From the NCBI GenBank assembly GCA_907164885.2, contig OU015493.1:64049645-64113644 (forward strand): a DNA stretch of 64,000 bases, read 5' to 3'. Origin of the DNA: Dolomedes plantarius (taxonomy: Eukaryota > Arthropoda > Arachnida > Araneae > Dolomedidae). Positions 42,056-64,000 of this stretch are shown one piece after another (within the stretch, counting starts at the first letter, position 1; the number at the start of each line of letters is the position of its first letter). A program made the position numbers and the translations under genes. The notes under the pieces were generated by a model. It was not told the DNA's origin and ran no database searches. It saw only the letters and a program-made list of their open reading frames with translations.

Positions 42056-43246
42056 CAAGGTGCGCCCCTAAAGTAACCGGAGAATTTTTTATGGATAAGA
42101 AAAATACTACTCACCTTCAAATAAATTCATCTCCTTCAAAATAATCTCCAAAGGAGTCTAAATTTTTCCAACGTTTCTTCAAGTCATCCAAACACTGTTC
42201 ATAGGCGTTGGAACTAACCGTTGGCAAAATACGCGTAACATTTGATTGAATATCCGAGACGTTTTCAAATCTCTTTCCTTTCATGGCCATCTTAAACTTC
42301 GGAAAAAGGAAAAAATCAGCTGGCGATAAGTCGGGAGAATATGGTGGGTTATTTATCACTGTAAATGAATGCTTAGCAAGATAGTGTTGTACAGAAATTG
42401 CTGTATGGGGCCTAGCATCATCGTGTAAAAGAAACCATTGCTCACAATCAAAAAGTTCCTTCCTAACTAGCCTTATCCTGTTTCTTAATCGAAAAAGCAC
42501 CTCCTTGTAAAAATACTGATTAATTGTTTGATTTTCAGGAACAAATTCGTGGGGAATAAGTCCTTTGTAATCAAAAAATACAATCAGCATCACCTTAGTC
42601 TTTTGACATCCGTGCTTTTTTTTTGTATGGGAGAAGACGGTCCTTTCCACTGTGCACGTTTGTTGTTCTGTCAAAATCCGAGGCACAAATCGAGCACAAT
42701 CTTTTTCATTTTCAGATTTTCAATTAAAATTAATCTAAAGCTTTCTCTGCTTATCCCAAGCATGTCTGAAAGTTTCTGAGTTGTTATACGTCTATCAGCT
42801 TTTACCAAAGAACGAATTTTCTCCACATTTTCCTCATTCTGGGAAGTTGAAGGGCTCCCTGTCTTTGGTTCATCTTCAATGCTTTCTCGCCCACATTTAA
42901 AGCGGTTGTACCACTCATACACTTGTGTTCTTGATAACGATAAATCACTATAAACTGTTCGAATCATCTCTTAAGTTTCGGTAGCAGATTTACTTAATTT
43001 GTAACAAAATTTAATATTACAGCGTTGTTCCATCCCTAAGCAAATTTTTTTCTACAATGCCTTCTCAGTAAATGAAAATTACTACGGCGTTTTGATATGC
43101 AAACGACTAAATAACCAGTTTGAACTGGCTTTAACAAGAGTTGAGATGTCACTCTTTCATTCACTCTTTCAGGCGATTATTTTTTCCCTTTTTTATTTTA
43201 TCGTTTGATCTTTTAATTTGTCCAGTTACTTTATGGGCGCACCTTG
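42056..43246 (-). mobile_element. mariner element with terminal repeats, inactive
   Basis: The left terminus CAAGGTGCGCCCCTAAAGTA and the complement of the right terminus, CAAGGTGCGCCCATAAAGTA, match over about 30 bp with a few differences. Both sides are TA-flanked (42054-42055, 43247-43248). The 1191-bp length is slightly shorter than intact mariners because the transposase gene on the minus strand has lost part of its middle. Confidence 0.93.
42117..43033 (-). pseudogene. mariner transposase, internally deleted and frameshifted
   Basis: The original start is MEQRCNIKFC at 43033, followed by KLSKSATET and then a stop where Tyr is expected. The HTH part continues open (SRTQVYEWYNRFKCGRESIE, NEENVEKIRSLVKADRRIT) to ENLKMKKIV. 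A frameshift then leads to PRILTEQQ. About 38 residues, including the family TGDE(T/S)W motif with the first catalytic Asp, are missing before KVMLIVFFDYKGL. The second Asp (HDDARPH) and third Asp (SPDLSPADFF) remain, with 34 residues between them, the mariner DD34D spacing. The C-terminus GDYFEGDEFI is complete. The protein cannot be catalytic. Confidence 0.93.
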
Positions 43247-43248
43247 TA

Positions 43249-45834
<2,586 letters not shown>

Positions 45835-46400
45835 AAAGCTATGGCCTCTCTACATCTCATCTATTGAGAATTCAAGATAAAACTAATTATCGGCTTTTCC
45901 ACACCTAATCTATTAAGCATTCAAGTACATATTTTATACTTAACCTAACTCTCCCACGTCTAACCTATGACTCATATTAGATAAAGACAGCAAAACAATA
46001 TACCCTTCCTACGCCAAAACAATTACGTGATTAAGATATAAATTTTATTATTACCTTGCCTAAACTCAAACATGATCAAGAGACAAATTACACGTTCTCT
46101 CCATTTTATGCCTAATTTAATACTATGCCAAATACAATAAATAATCAAGAAAGAAAAATACCTATCGATCCATGCATAAACAGTTACAGAATAAAGATCG
46201 AAATTAATAGTCTTCCCCTCGCCTAACCTTTTAAGCTCACATTATAAAGACAATAAAACAATTTATCCTCCCTGCGCCAAAACGATTACATGATCAAGAA
46301 ATAAATTTTACCCTTACATTGTTTAAACATGTACACTGTCAAGAACGAAAGAACTTTATTCTCTCTCCACCAAACACATTATTTTATCATAATTTTACAA
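45835..46400. repeat. Degenerate tandem repeat with ~266-bp higher-order period
   Basis: AAAGACAGCAAAACAATATA with CCTACGCCAAAACAATTACG near 45983-46028 recurs as AAAGACAATAAAACAATTTA with CCTGCGCCAAAACGATTACA near 46248-46294. Between them, related pieces ending in ATCAAGA(A/G)A occur every ~60-70 bases. Strongly diverged. Confidence 0.6.
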
Positions 46401-47065
46401 TTCAAGGCCTAGCTTATTGCTTGATTAAGAACGCTAAAGTGATCGTTTTGTCCAATACTTGTCTAAAATAAATTTCTAAGGTAAGAGAAACAGTTTGGTT
46501 TGGTTTACAAACTAAAACAAATTTGCATTTAAAAACTAATTGTTTAACATTATCTTGAGGTGGCAGCTCTATCATAATCAACGTAGCATAAAAAATAAAT
46601 TTTTCGAAAGACTTCCCGATCTGGGGATAAAACGTGGTTTTACCGAATGTAGATTGTCTATTACACAACAAGCGATCACATCTTGACTACAAAGACAATC
46701 CAAATACCGGAAACAAGTGGCTTGAACAATCTCTCATCAATGGGGCAACCACCAAACAAATGTTTCTCGTTCAAGGGTAACCATGCTTAATTAATCAGCA
46801 TCTGTCTCGCCGTTGTAGCACCTGTATCTTTCACCCATCTTAGAATCTTAAGTATCCTGAACGCTGTAACAAAATAATTTCAGACGAGTTGAAAAAGCAT
46901 TGCTGAATTATTGGTTTAGAAAATTTCTAATTGAAGAAACGTTGTTATTTGGATACGTTATATTAGTAAAATGACCGTTCAACAACACAAATGTGAGCTT
47001 GTAGTAATGTTAATATTCGAAAAGGATGGAATGGCTAACTCTACGCAATAAAGTAACCTTGAATA
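46401..47065. other. AT-rich DNA, nothing recognised
   Basis: An 85-codon minus-strand frame (46414-46671) has no recognisable domain. Confidence 0.4.
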
Positions 47066-47069
47066 TTAA

Positions 47070-47656
47070 CCCTCTAACGGTACGATGGGGGTCGGATCCA
47101 ACCCGGGAGTTGTGTTTTCATCGCTCCCGTACTCTCCCCTCTCATTGCAAGAGATTGAGTTGACAAGGAACCCTACCAGGCAGTCTTGCAACAGGTGTTG
47201 GAGAGTTTGCAATTAGAAGTTTGCAGTAAATATGAGTTGAAAAACGTTATTCATGATCACCAGTAATTTTTTTTTAATTTTCAATTTTGTTATGTCCATT
47301 TTGAAGGCCAAAAATGTCAGTATATATTATTTTTTACATTTTTGTGCTCGAAAATTTGGTTCAGTAACTTCTAAAACTAGGTACAAGACTAAATTACATA
47401 TTAGACCTAAAATATACAACATTCTATGTAAATGCCAGAGAGATTTTTTTTTTGTTTAGCAAAATTACTATTCTTCGGTCTTTTTTCTACAAAAAGGTTT
47501 TTATTTCTTGTAAAATATTATCAATAAATGTTATTATACAACAAAAATCCTTATTGTGTGCTTATTTTTACCAAAAAGTCATAAAAAAAGACATCGGGTC
47601 GGATCTGACCCGACCGTACCATCTATTTCGTCGCAAACCACTGTACCGTTAGAGGG
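47070..47656. mobile_element. piggyBac-type MITE, 587 bp
   Basis: CCCTCTAACGGTAC at the left end and its perfect complement GTACCGTTAGAGGG at the right end are both directly flanked by TTAA (47066-47069, 47657-47660), the piggyBac target. Inside each end lies a GTCGGATC-containing inverted motif (GGGGGTCGGATCCAACCCG left, GGGTCGGATCTGACCCG right). No transposase coding. Confidence 0.88.
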
Positions 47657-47671
47657 TTAACAATGAAAAGA

Positions 47672-47835
47672 TTTGGTTTGGTTTGGAGTGCTACGGTCAA
47701 CTTTTTGCTACACGAGGGCTAATTAGACCGGGACCTACAGCTTAAAGCCGATTCCGAACGGCTACAAACGTCCATGCCAACAGTGGGACTCGAACCCACA
47801 GGGTCCGAACCGAATGCCAGCGCCCTAGCCATAAG
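47672..47835 (-). mobile_element. tRNA-derived SINE, family A
   Basis: The minus strand gives TTATGGCTAGGGCGCTGGCA (A-box-like) and then GGGTTCGAGTCCCACTG with a perfect B box. The body contains GGTCCCGGTCTAATTAGCCC and ends in AGCACTCCAAACCAAACC. It is better preserved than the copy at 5407-5575. It lies about 12 bases from the end of the piggyBac-type MITE. Confidence 0.85.
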
Positions 47836-52364
<4,529 letters not shown>

Positions 52365-52386
<22 letters not shown>

Positions 52387-53152
52387 CCAAACTCTGCACA
52401 GCCAGATTCCTCGTTGGGAGTACATAAAAAATGCCCAAAGAACTTTACCTGTACGACCCATAGTTTTCGAGAAAAATACGAAAAACAAAGTATGACGTCA
52501 CATCCGGTGCAAGGAAAAAAACACTTTATTTGACACATCAACAGCAGTATTTGCATAACATTTCCGACGATAATGTTCAAAATGTTAGCCGCACATATCG
52601 CGTCATGCATGCGCGCGCCGTGGAATGACGTTCAGCCGTCATTTAACTCGCATTTAAAAGGCTGCATCTAGCAGCTACCGGTATTCTTTGCATGGTGATC
52701 ATGTATTCCGTTCGTGAATATTGCGACATGTATTTGATCTACGGCCAATGTAATGGAAATGCCTTGCGAACTGCTAGGGAGTATGCCCATCAATATCCGT
52801 CACGCCGTCCTCCCGATGCCAAAGTCATCCGCAGGCTGGACGACGGACTGCGAAATACGGGAAGCGTCTGCCCGACACACAGTCGTCACGATTTTGGAAG
52901 ACCACATATATTACCTCGATAAGCACGGCAGACACTTTGAACATCTGCCTTTATAAATATTTGCAACTACTGCTGTTGACGTGTCAAATAAAGTGTTTTT
53001 TTCCTTGCACCGGATGTGACGTCATACTTTGTTTTTCGTATTTTTCTCGAAAACTATGGGTCGTACAAGTACAGTTCTTTGGGCATTTGTTATGTACTCC
53101 CAAAGAGGAATCTGGCTGTGCAGAGTTTGAACGGTATTTATGGGACACCCTG
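52365..53152. mobile_element. Mini-transposon with ~190-bp terminal inverted repeats
   Basis: Ends CAGGGTGTCCCATAAATACC and its complement are TA-flanked. The inverted repeats extend about 190 bases (52365-~52560 and ~52965-53152) with roughly 94% identity by eye, including GTATGACGTCACATCCGGTG in both arms. The 400-bp centre encodes a small HTH peptide of DUF4817 type. The 788-bp size implies an internally deleted derivative of a Tc1/mariner-superfamily element. Confidence 0.9.
52692..52956 (+). pseudogene. DUF4817-type HTH fragment of a deleted transposase
   Basis: The peptide SVREYCDMYLIYGQCNGNAL, then AREYAHQYPSRRPPDAKVIR and RLDDGLRNTGSV, is the DUF4817 helix-turn-helix found at the N-terminus of many arthropod transposon proteins. 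The frame runs from 52692 to a stop at 52922. In the overlapping frame the sequence ends DKHGRHFEHLPL at 52956, resembling the usual C-terminal HFEHL ending. This suggests an internal deletion joining N- and C-terminal coding ends and removing the catalytic DDE/D domain. It may be able to bind DNA but not to catalyse transposition. Confidence 0.75.
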
Positions 53153-53154
53153 TA

Positions 53155-59001
<5,847 letters not shown>

Positions 59002-59461
59002 CACCCGAATAAAACCATGGCCTGTTCTGTCATCAATACGATGAACGATTCCATCATGCCGTTCTTCAATAATTTACTAAGAAATCGGAAGAGGCAGGTA
59101 ACGCTCGATTGCTATTTTAAGCAAACCCCTGTAAAAAAAACAGCTAGCGATGAGCCTCAACCAGGTCCTAGTGGGATAAAAAGGATGCGCAGAGAAAAGA
59201 CTCCTCATAGTGAATTGCCTTCCGTCATTTTCTAATTTAGCATTTATTTCTTTACATTTCTTGTAATAACAATGTAATTTAACTTAATTTGTTATTATTT
59301 AGCAATAATAGTTTGAAAACAAGGGGAAAATAATAAAGATAATGGTCGACCACGAGGTCGTGGAACGGATTAATTCGTTTTCCATTAATTCTTATGGGAT
59401 AATTTGGTTCGGAGTTCTTCGGTTTCCAAGGAACAGATTACCGACGAACTCCGAGGCACCA

Positions 59462-59464
<3 letters not shown>

Positions 59465-59550
<86 letters not shown>

Positions 59551-59575
59551 CATATATATATATATATATATAAAT
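59465..59575. repeat. (TA)n microsatellite
   Basis: TA run directly following the right Tigger terminus. Confidence 0.97.
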
Positions 59576-60422
59576 ATGTATATATTAATACATATTAATG
59601 CATGTATTTGTATATAAATGAATACATGTTTTAGGTCATTTTTAACGCATAGTTTCATCTAACAAATGGTTACTATGACCGCTTAACAACATATATTTCG
59701 TTTTTGTTGCATTCAAGGTAACCAAATATGCACCAGAATAAAACGCTGTTTGTAATTTCCAATGTTACTTTGTATCATCCAGTACTTGAGCAGTTTCCAA
59801 AGTTACGCAAAACAGTCACGCATTCAAAAGAAAAATTGTTGTTTGAAAAAGTTTTACATAAAGGTGACTTTTTTTAATAGCGTAGAAAATTTAAATTGAG
59901 TTGGAAAATATAAGTTAAATTTTTTCTAAACACTTTTTAATTATCTATTATGAAGTGAGGAAGAATCAAAGAACGCCAAAATAAAAAGTGAAATTAAGCT
60001 AAATAGTACATTTGTCAAGTGTGGATTACGGCCATAAAATGTTACAGGTGAAATTTACAGCAGGAATTTCTGTTGGACAGACTAAGAGTTTATATAAAAG
60101 TATAAATGTTTTGATATTAATTCAATAGGTTCGGGACTTGGTTTGGTTAAATAGAAATTTATTCATCAGTTTCTGCAGAATGCCTTATTTTCGGCTCCTG
60201 GATTAGCAAAGTTGTTTTGCAAGGAAAAAAAAAAAGGAATTTAAAATTATGTTGATATCATTAAAACCGTAAAAACAATTTTATTTTTATCATAATTCCT
60301 GCAATGTTTTTAACATCAATTATATTTTAATCCATAGAATTTATTTATAATATTTTATAATATTTGCTTTGGAATGACACTCGTTTTGCCTAAAAGCATT
60401 CACTCCAGAACGCCACATGTAA
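59576..60422. other. AT-rich DNA, nothing recognised
   Basis: No gene or repeat supported. Confidence 0.45.
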
Positions 60423-61324
60423 TCTACTATATATATAAAAATGGATGTATGTGTGTATATATGTATGTATGTATGTGTGTATGTTCCAGCATCACTCTGG
60501 AGCGCATGGAGCAATTTCAACCAAACTTCGTACACATATCACTTATAATCTGGAAAGGAACACTGGGGGGTAAGACATCCCTAGCACCCATGGGAGGCGG
60601 GGGGCAGGTAGCACATGTAAAAATAATCGAAAACGACTAATATTATTGTCGAATCCATAGTTTTCAGGGTCACTGAGATTAATGGTGGCACTCCAGAGGC
60701 TGTCTATGTGCAAGTTCAGATCCGCCATAAGCATTGGGGGGCAGGGGGGAGGGAGAAGAAGGAGTGAATATAAAATGTCCAAAATACCGAAAGTAGCTTC
60801 GAAACCATAGTTTTCGGGGTTGCTGTGACAAATAGTGAAATTTCTGATGTCGTTTAAGTCAAAGTTCAGCCCCCCCCCATTATCATAGGGGAGAAGGGGG
60901 GAGGGAAGAAGGAGTGAAAATAAAATGTCCATAATAACGAGAGTAGTGTCAAAACCATAGTTTTCGGGTTCGCTGAGACGAATAGTGACATTTCTGATGC
61001 CGTTTAAGTGCAAGTTCAGCCCCCTATTAGCATTGGGGAGAAGGGGGGAGGGAAGAAGGGGTGAATATAAAATGTCCAAAATACCGAGAGTAGTGTCAAA
61101 ACCATAGTTTTCGGGGTCTCTGAGCACAATAGTGACATTTTTGATGCCGTTTAAGTGCAAGTTGAGCCCCCCTATCAGTATTGGTGGGGGAGGGGGAAGA
61201 AGGGGTGAATATGAAATGTCCAAAATGACTGAGAATAGTGTCAAAACCATAGTTTTCGGTGTCGCTGAGATGAATAGTGACATTTCTGATGCCGTTTATG
61301 TGCAAATTCAGCTCCCCCATTAGC
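60423..61324 (+). mobile_element. Truncated Helitron with internal minisatellite
   Basis: TCTACTATATATATAAAAAT follows an A and resembles the 5' ends at 1563 and 24593 (minus). It is followed by ATGTATG-type microsatellite and CTGGAGCGCATGGAGCAATT, a composition common in arthropod Helitrons. No 3' hairpin-CTAG end is found before sequence identity with 50843 begins at 61325, so the element is cut off there. The 5' end assignment rests on the TC start and A-T target alone. Confidence 0.5.
60655..61324. repeat. ~149-bp minisatellite, ~4.5 copies
   Basis: CCATAGTTTTCGGGGTCGCT-type starts occur at 60655, 60805, 60955, 61102 and 61247, spacings 150, 150, 147 and 145. Each unit contains AATAGTGACATTTCTGATGC, CCGTTTAAGTGCAAGTTCAG and a G-rich GGGGAGAAGGGGGGAGGG run. 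The minus strand is open for 246 codons (60543-61283) because three spacings are multiples of three. This reflects the repeat more than a gene. Confidence 0.93.
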
Positions 61325-62415
61325 ATTTATTTTTCCTAAACATTTCGCCAAAATTTAATAAATAATTTTGTACATTCTACATTGACAAGAGAGTCTAGTA
61401 ATTCACAGTGAAAATATTTTCCTTAGTGATAATTATGCGGTTTCGCAACCCTCCACTCGAATGATTGAATGGAACGCACTAAAATTATTTAAAATTGCAA
61501 ATTAATAACGTTAATTCCGGTGTAGCTTATCAGAATTCATGGCCTTTTCAATATTTAATTAACGATCTCTTCTAATTAAACCCTTAAAAAACGATTCAGC
61601 TCCTAATCAGTTAACTGAATTCAAGATGATTGATGAACAGGATTATAAAATCTCAACACCATTAATAGCATATCTGGTCTGAAGAAAGAGCGTGCGATTT
61701 GGATTTAATTAGTTTCCTGATATATAGTAAATTTTACTATCTTATTAATGGACGTATTTCTTCAAGTATTTTTTTTTCGTCTTAATCATTCATGAAATTC
61801 CAAACAACTTGCGATTGGATGGTGTCTGGCGTGTTGAATGGCGGAAATAATCACGCTGTTGATTTGCTAAGGAGAGGCTTTCGGAAATCGATTAATGATT
61901 CGATTCAAATTTTCTCTGAAGTTAATTGTATATTGATGCTTTCATTCACTTTCACTTCATTTGAAAGTGCACAGTTATTTGTTTGTCTTAAGCTTACGTG
62001 GAATATTAAAAGAAAAGCTCTTCAGATTTCTTTATATTGATGTTTATGAGATAAAATACATTTACAGCGAATAAGCAAAATTTCTGATAATGATTTAAAC
62101 GAGAGACAATAAAGCTATATTTATCTTTCGCACGACAGAGTAGGAAAGAAATTATGCAAGTAGAGTGCACAATATTAGTTGCGCCAGGCACTGCTAGCTG
62201 TTAGTCGAAGAGGAAAAATATTTTTTTTCAGATTTACGTTTAATTAAGCAATCATAGGGACATGTGCATAGTGCTTAACATTTTAAGGTAGAGGTTCAGA
62301 TATTTTGGACTATGAATGAATTCCAGAAGAAAATGTATAAGACTTTTTCACAAACTTTTCACAATTTTTTAAAATTCTATCATTTAAGTCAGTGTTTATC
62401 ATTTTATCATTTAAG

Positions 62416-62474
<59 letters not shown>

Positions 62475-62585
62475 TTATACTATTAGGGGGTACAATTTAT
62501 GATTATTTTCGTCATAAGTGTACGCGGTCAAAAAAAAATTGGAGATCACTGATTTAAGTAATACAGGGTGTCCCATAAATACCAC
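61325..62585. repeat. Duplicated segment 1, second copy
   Basis: Near-identical to 50843-52386. Differences seen include CAGCAATTATAAAA versus CAGGATTATAAAA and GCTAGTTGATAGTC versus GCTAGCTGTTAGTC. The TA array at 62420-62476 is about 280 bases shorter. Identity ends inside TACAGGGTGTCCCATAAATACCAC, i.e. only ~21 bases into the mini-transposon terminus found at 52365. Confidence 0.95.
62420..62476. repeat. (TA)n microsatellite, contracted copy
   Basis: Counterpart of the ~340-base array at 51939-52276. Confidence 0.97.
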
Positions 62586-62589
62586 ATCA

Positions 62590-62688
<99 letters not shown>

Positions 62689-62700
62689 AATACATACATA

Positions 62701-64000
62701 CAGTAGTACCTCGGAGTTCGTCGCTCTCATTGTTCGTCGGTTATTTCGTCGCAAATTTGTTACCGGAGTTCGTTGGTCTCGTCGGAGTTCGTCGCTTTTC
62801 CCTCCATTAAAAAAGCAGAATGGAGAAAAGATGAAGAAAAGATGGACATTCTAGCATCTTCAGGGTGGTTTTGGCGTTTCACACGGAGACATGGCTTACA
62901 CAGCGTCGTTTGATACGGCGAAGCAGCAAAAGATGAAGTATAAGATATTTATCTATTATTTATTTACTATCCTCATCACAGATATTTAACTGTTTATTTT
63001 GGAAGAAAATACCCAAAAGAACCTACATCACGGCAGAAGAAGCAACTCTTCCGGGTCATAATCCCATGAAAGACAGACTCACGCTCCTCCTGTGTGCAAA
63101 CGCGAGTGGTGATTTCAAGGTTAAGCCTTTATTAGTGTACCACTTTGAAAAACCTAGGGAATTTAAATTTTCAATGTGTGCAAAGACAATTTACCAGTGA
63201 TGTGGCGTTCTAACGCTAAGGCATGGATAACTCGGGTATTGTTTCTCGAGTGGGTCAGGAAAGTGTTTGCGCCCATGGTGAAAAAATATCTCAAGGAAAA
63301 GGGGTTGCCATTGCGATGTGTTCTCGTCCTCGATAATGCACCGGCAGATCCACCAGATTTAGGTGAAGAATTGGAAGCAGAATTACTATGATTTAGGTGA
63401 AGAATTGGGTGGATTACTGTGAAATATCTGCCACCTAACACCACCTCCCTTATCCAGCCCATGGATCAATTTGTGATGGCCAATTTCAAGGAACTCTATA
63501 CGAAACACGTTTCGAAAGTGTTTCGATATTACCCATTCGACCGCTTTGACATTAACAGATTTCTGGAAAAACTGCTATAATGTCTATCAGGCTGTTCAAC
63601 TGATAGAAAGGCTTGGACCGAGGTCACGAGAAGAACTCTAAACTTTGCGTGTAGGAAGCTACTGCCATCAACTGTTTCCGAGCGAATCTTTGAGGGGTTA
63701 GAGACGAAACAAATACGGGAGGAGGCGAGTATGATGAGAGAGATTTTAGATATCTGCAACGATCTACGTCTCGAAGCAAATGCTGACTATGTCGAGGAGT
63801 TGGTGGACTCGAATCGTAAAGATCTCACCACGGAAGACTTGCAACAGTTGCAGGACGAAAAACAACTTGCTGAAAGGGGTAAAATAATTACTGCTGATAT
63901 TGAGGGGGAAGAAGAAGAAGAGCAGAAAGCAATAACGACAGATGAACTGAAACAAACACTTCGTATGTGGAGAACGATTGAAGCTACAATAGACAATTTC
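62701..64000 (+). mobile_element. Tigger/pogo-type transposon, second copy, cut by window end
   Basis: Starts CAGTAGTACCTCGGAGTTCG at 62701 and matches 57702-59001 base for base as far as I compared. It shares the missing first catalytic Asp, the frameshifts and the short tandem duplication. Identical lesions show it is a copy of the already dead element, not an independent insertion. The right end lies beyond the window. Confidence 0.93.
62842..64000 (+). pseudogene. Tigger/pogo-family transposase pseudogene, partial
   Basis: The same reading as 57843-59001, including LFWKKIPKRTYITAE, NLPVMWRSNAKAWITRV, VLVLDNAPAD and PPNTTSLIQPMDQ with identical interruptions. It is truncated by the window edge before the C-terminal part that carries the PCNA-like motif in the first copy. 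Confidence 0.9.

Larger units (their letters stand above)
62586..64000. repeat. Duplicated segment 2, second copy
   Basis: After ACCACATCAA the sequence enters a TA array with the same interruptions as 57593-57700 and continues colinearly through the Tigger element to the window end. About 5.2 kb that separates the two segments in the first copy (52387-57592) is missing here. Confidence 0.93.

Noticed and set aside
60543..61283. 246-codon minus-strand frame as a protein-coding gene
   Set aside because: The frame lies entirely in a minisatellite and its flank. Openness follows from unit spacing divisible by three, and the last unit breaks phase.

Overview
The window is AT-rich, non-coding-looking animal DNA with long (TA)n arrays and many decayed class II transposons. 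It looks like intergenic or intronic sequence from an arthropod. A spider or another chelicerate is my best inference, from the DUF4817-type transposase peptide, the Tc1/mariner/pogo/Helitron mixture and the very long TA microsatellites. Nothing in the sequence proves the species. I recognised no host protein-coding exon, no rRNA, no functional tRNA, no CRISPR array and no reverse transcriptase.

Layout. 1-10 kb: a CAGGGTGT-ended element carrying a transposase C-terminal remnant (400-909), a non-autonomous Helitron (1563-2393), three tandem arrays (about 190, 61 and 146 bp periods), a fold-back element (6725-7280) and two tRNA-derived SINE copies. 10-21 kb: mostly unannotatable AT-rich DNA, a GC-richer block (17.6-18.0 kb) and a rotted mariner (18.4-19.3 kb). 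21-28 kb: an apparently intact Tc1-like transposon with DD36E spacing (21782-23000), a minus-strand Helitron (24593-25117), and two related pogo-type elements embedded in (TA)n (26.4-27.7 kb). 30-40 kb: a TTAA-bounded 14-bp inverted repeat, a hAT element with a perfect 8-bp target duplication next to a GC-rich 192-bp insertion, a 65-bp minisatellite and large TA arrays. 42-48 kb: a mariner with terminal repeats but no first catalytic Asp, and a piggyBac-like MITE beside a SINE. 49-64 kb: the longest TA array, a DUF4817 mini-element with roughly 190-bp inverted repeats, a Tigger/pogo element and a truncated Helitron with a ~149-bp minisatellite. After these, sequence from 50.8-52.4 kb and 57.6-59.0 kb is repeated back to back at 61.3-64.0 kb.

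The only uninterrupted gene is the Tc1-like transposase (346 codons from the preferred start), and its terminal repeats match perfectly over 29 bp. All other coding traces are transposase pseudogenes. The non-autonomous elements presumably depended on transposases encoded elsewhere. The most unusual large-scale feature is the composite duplication at 61.3-64 kb. It joins two segments that lie about 5.2 kb apart in the first copy, with one breakpoint just inside a transposon terminus. It could be a real rearrangement or a haplotype/assembly artefact at TA arrays.
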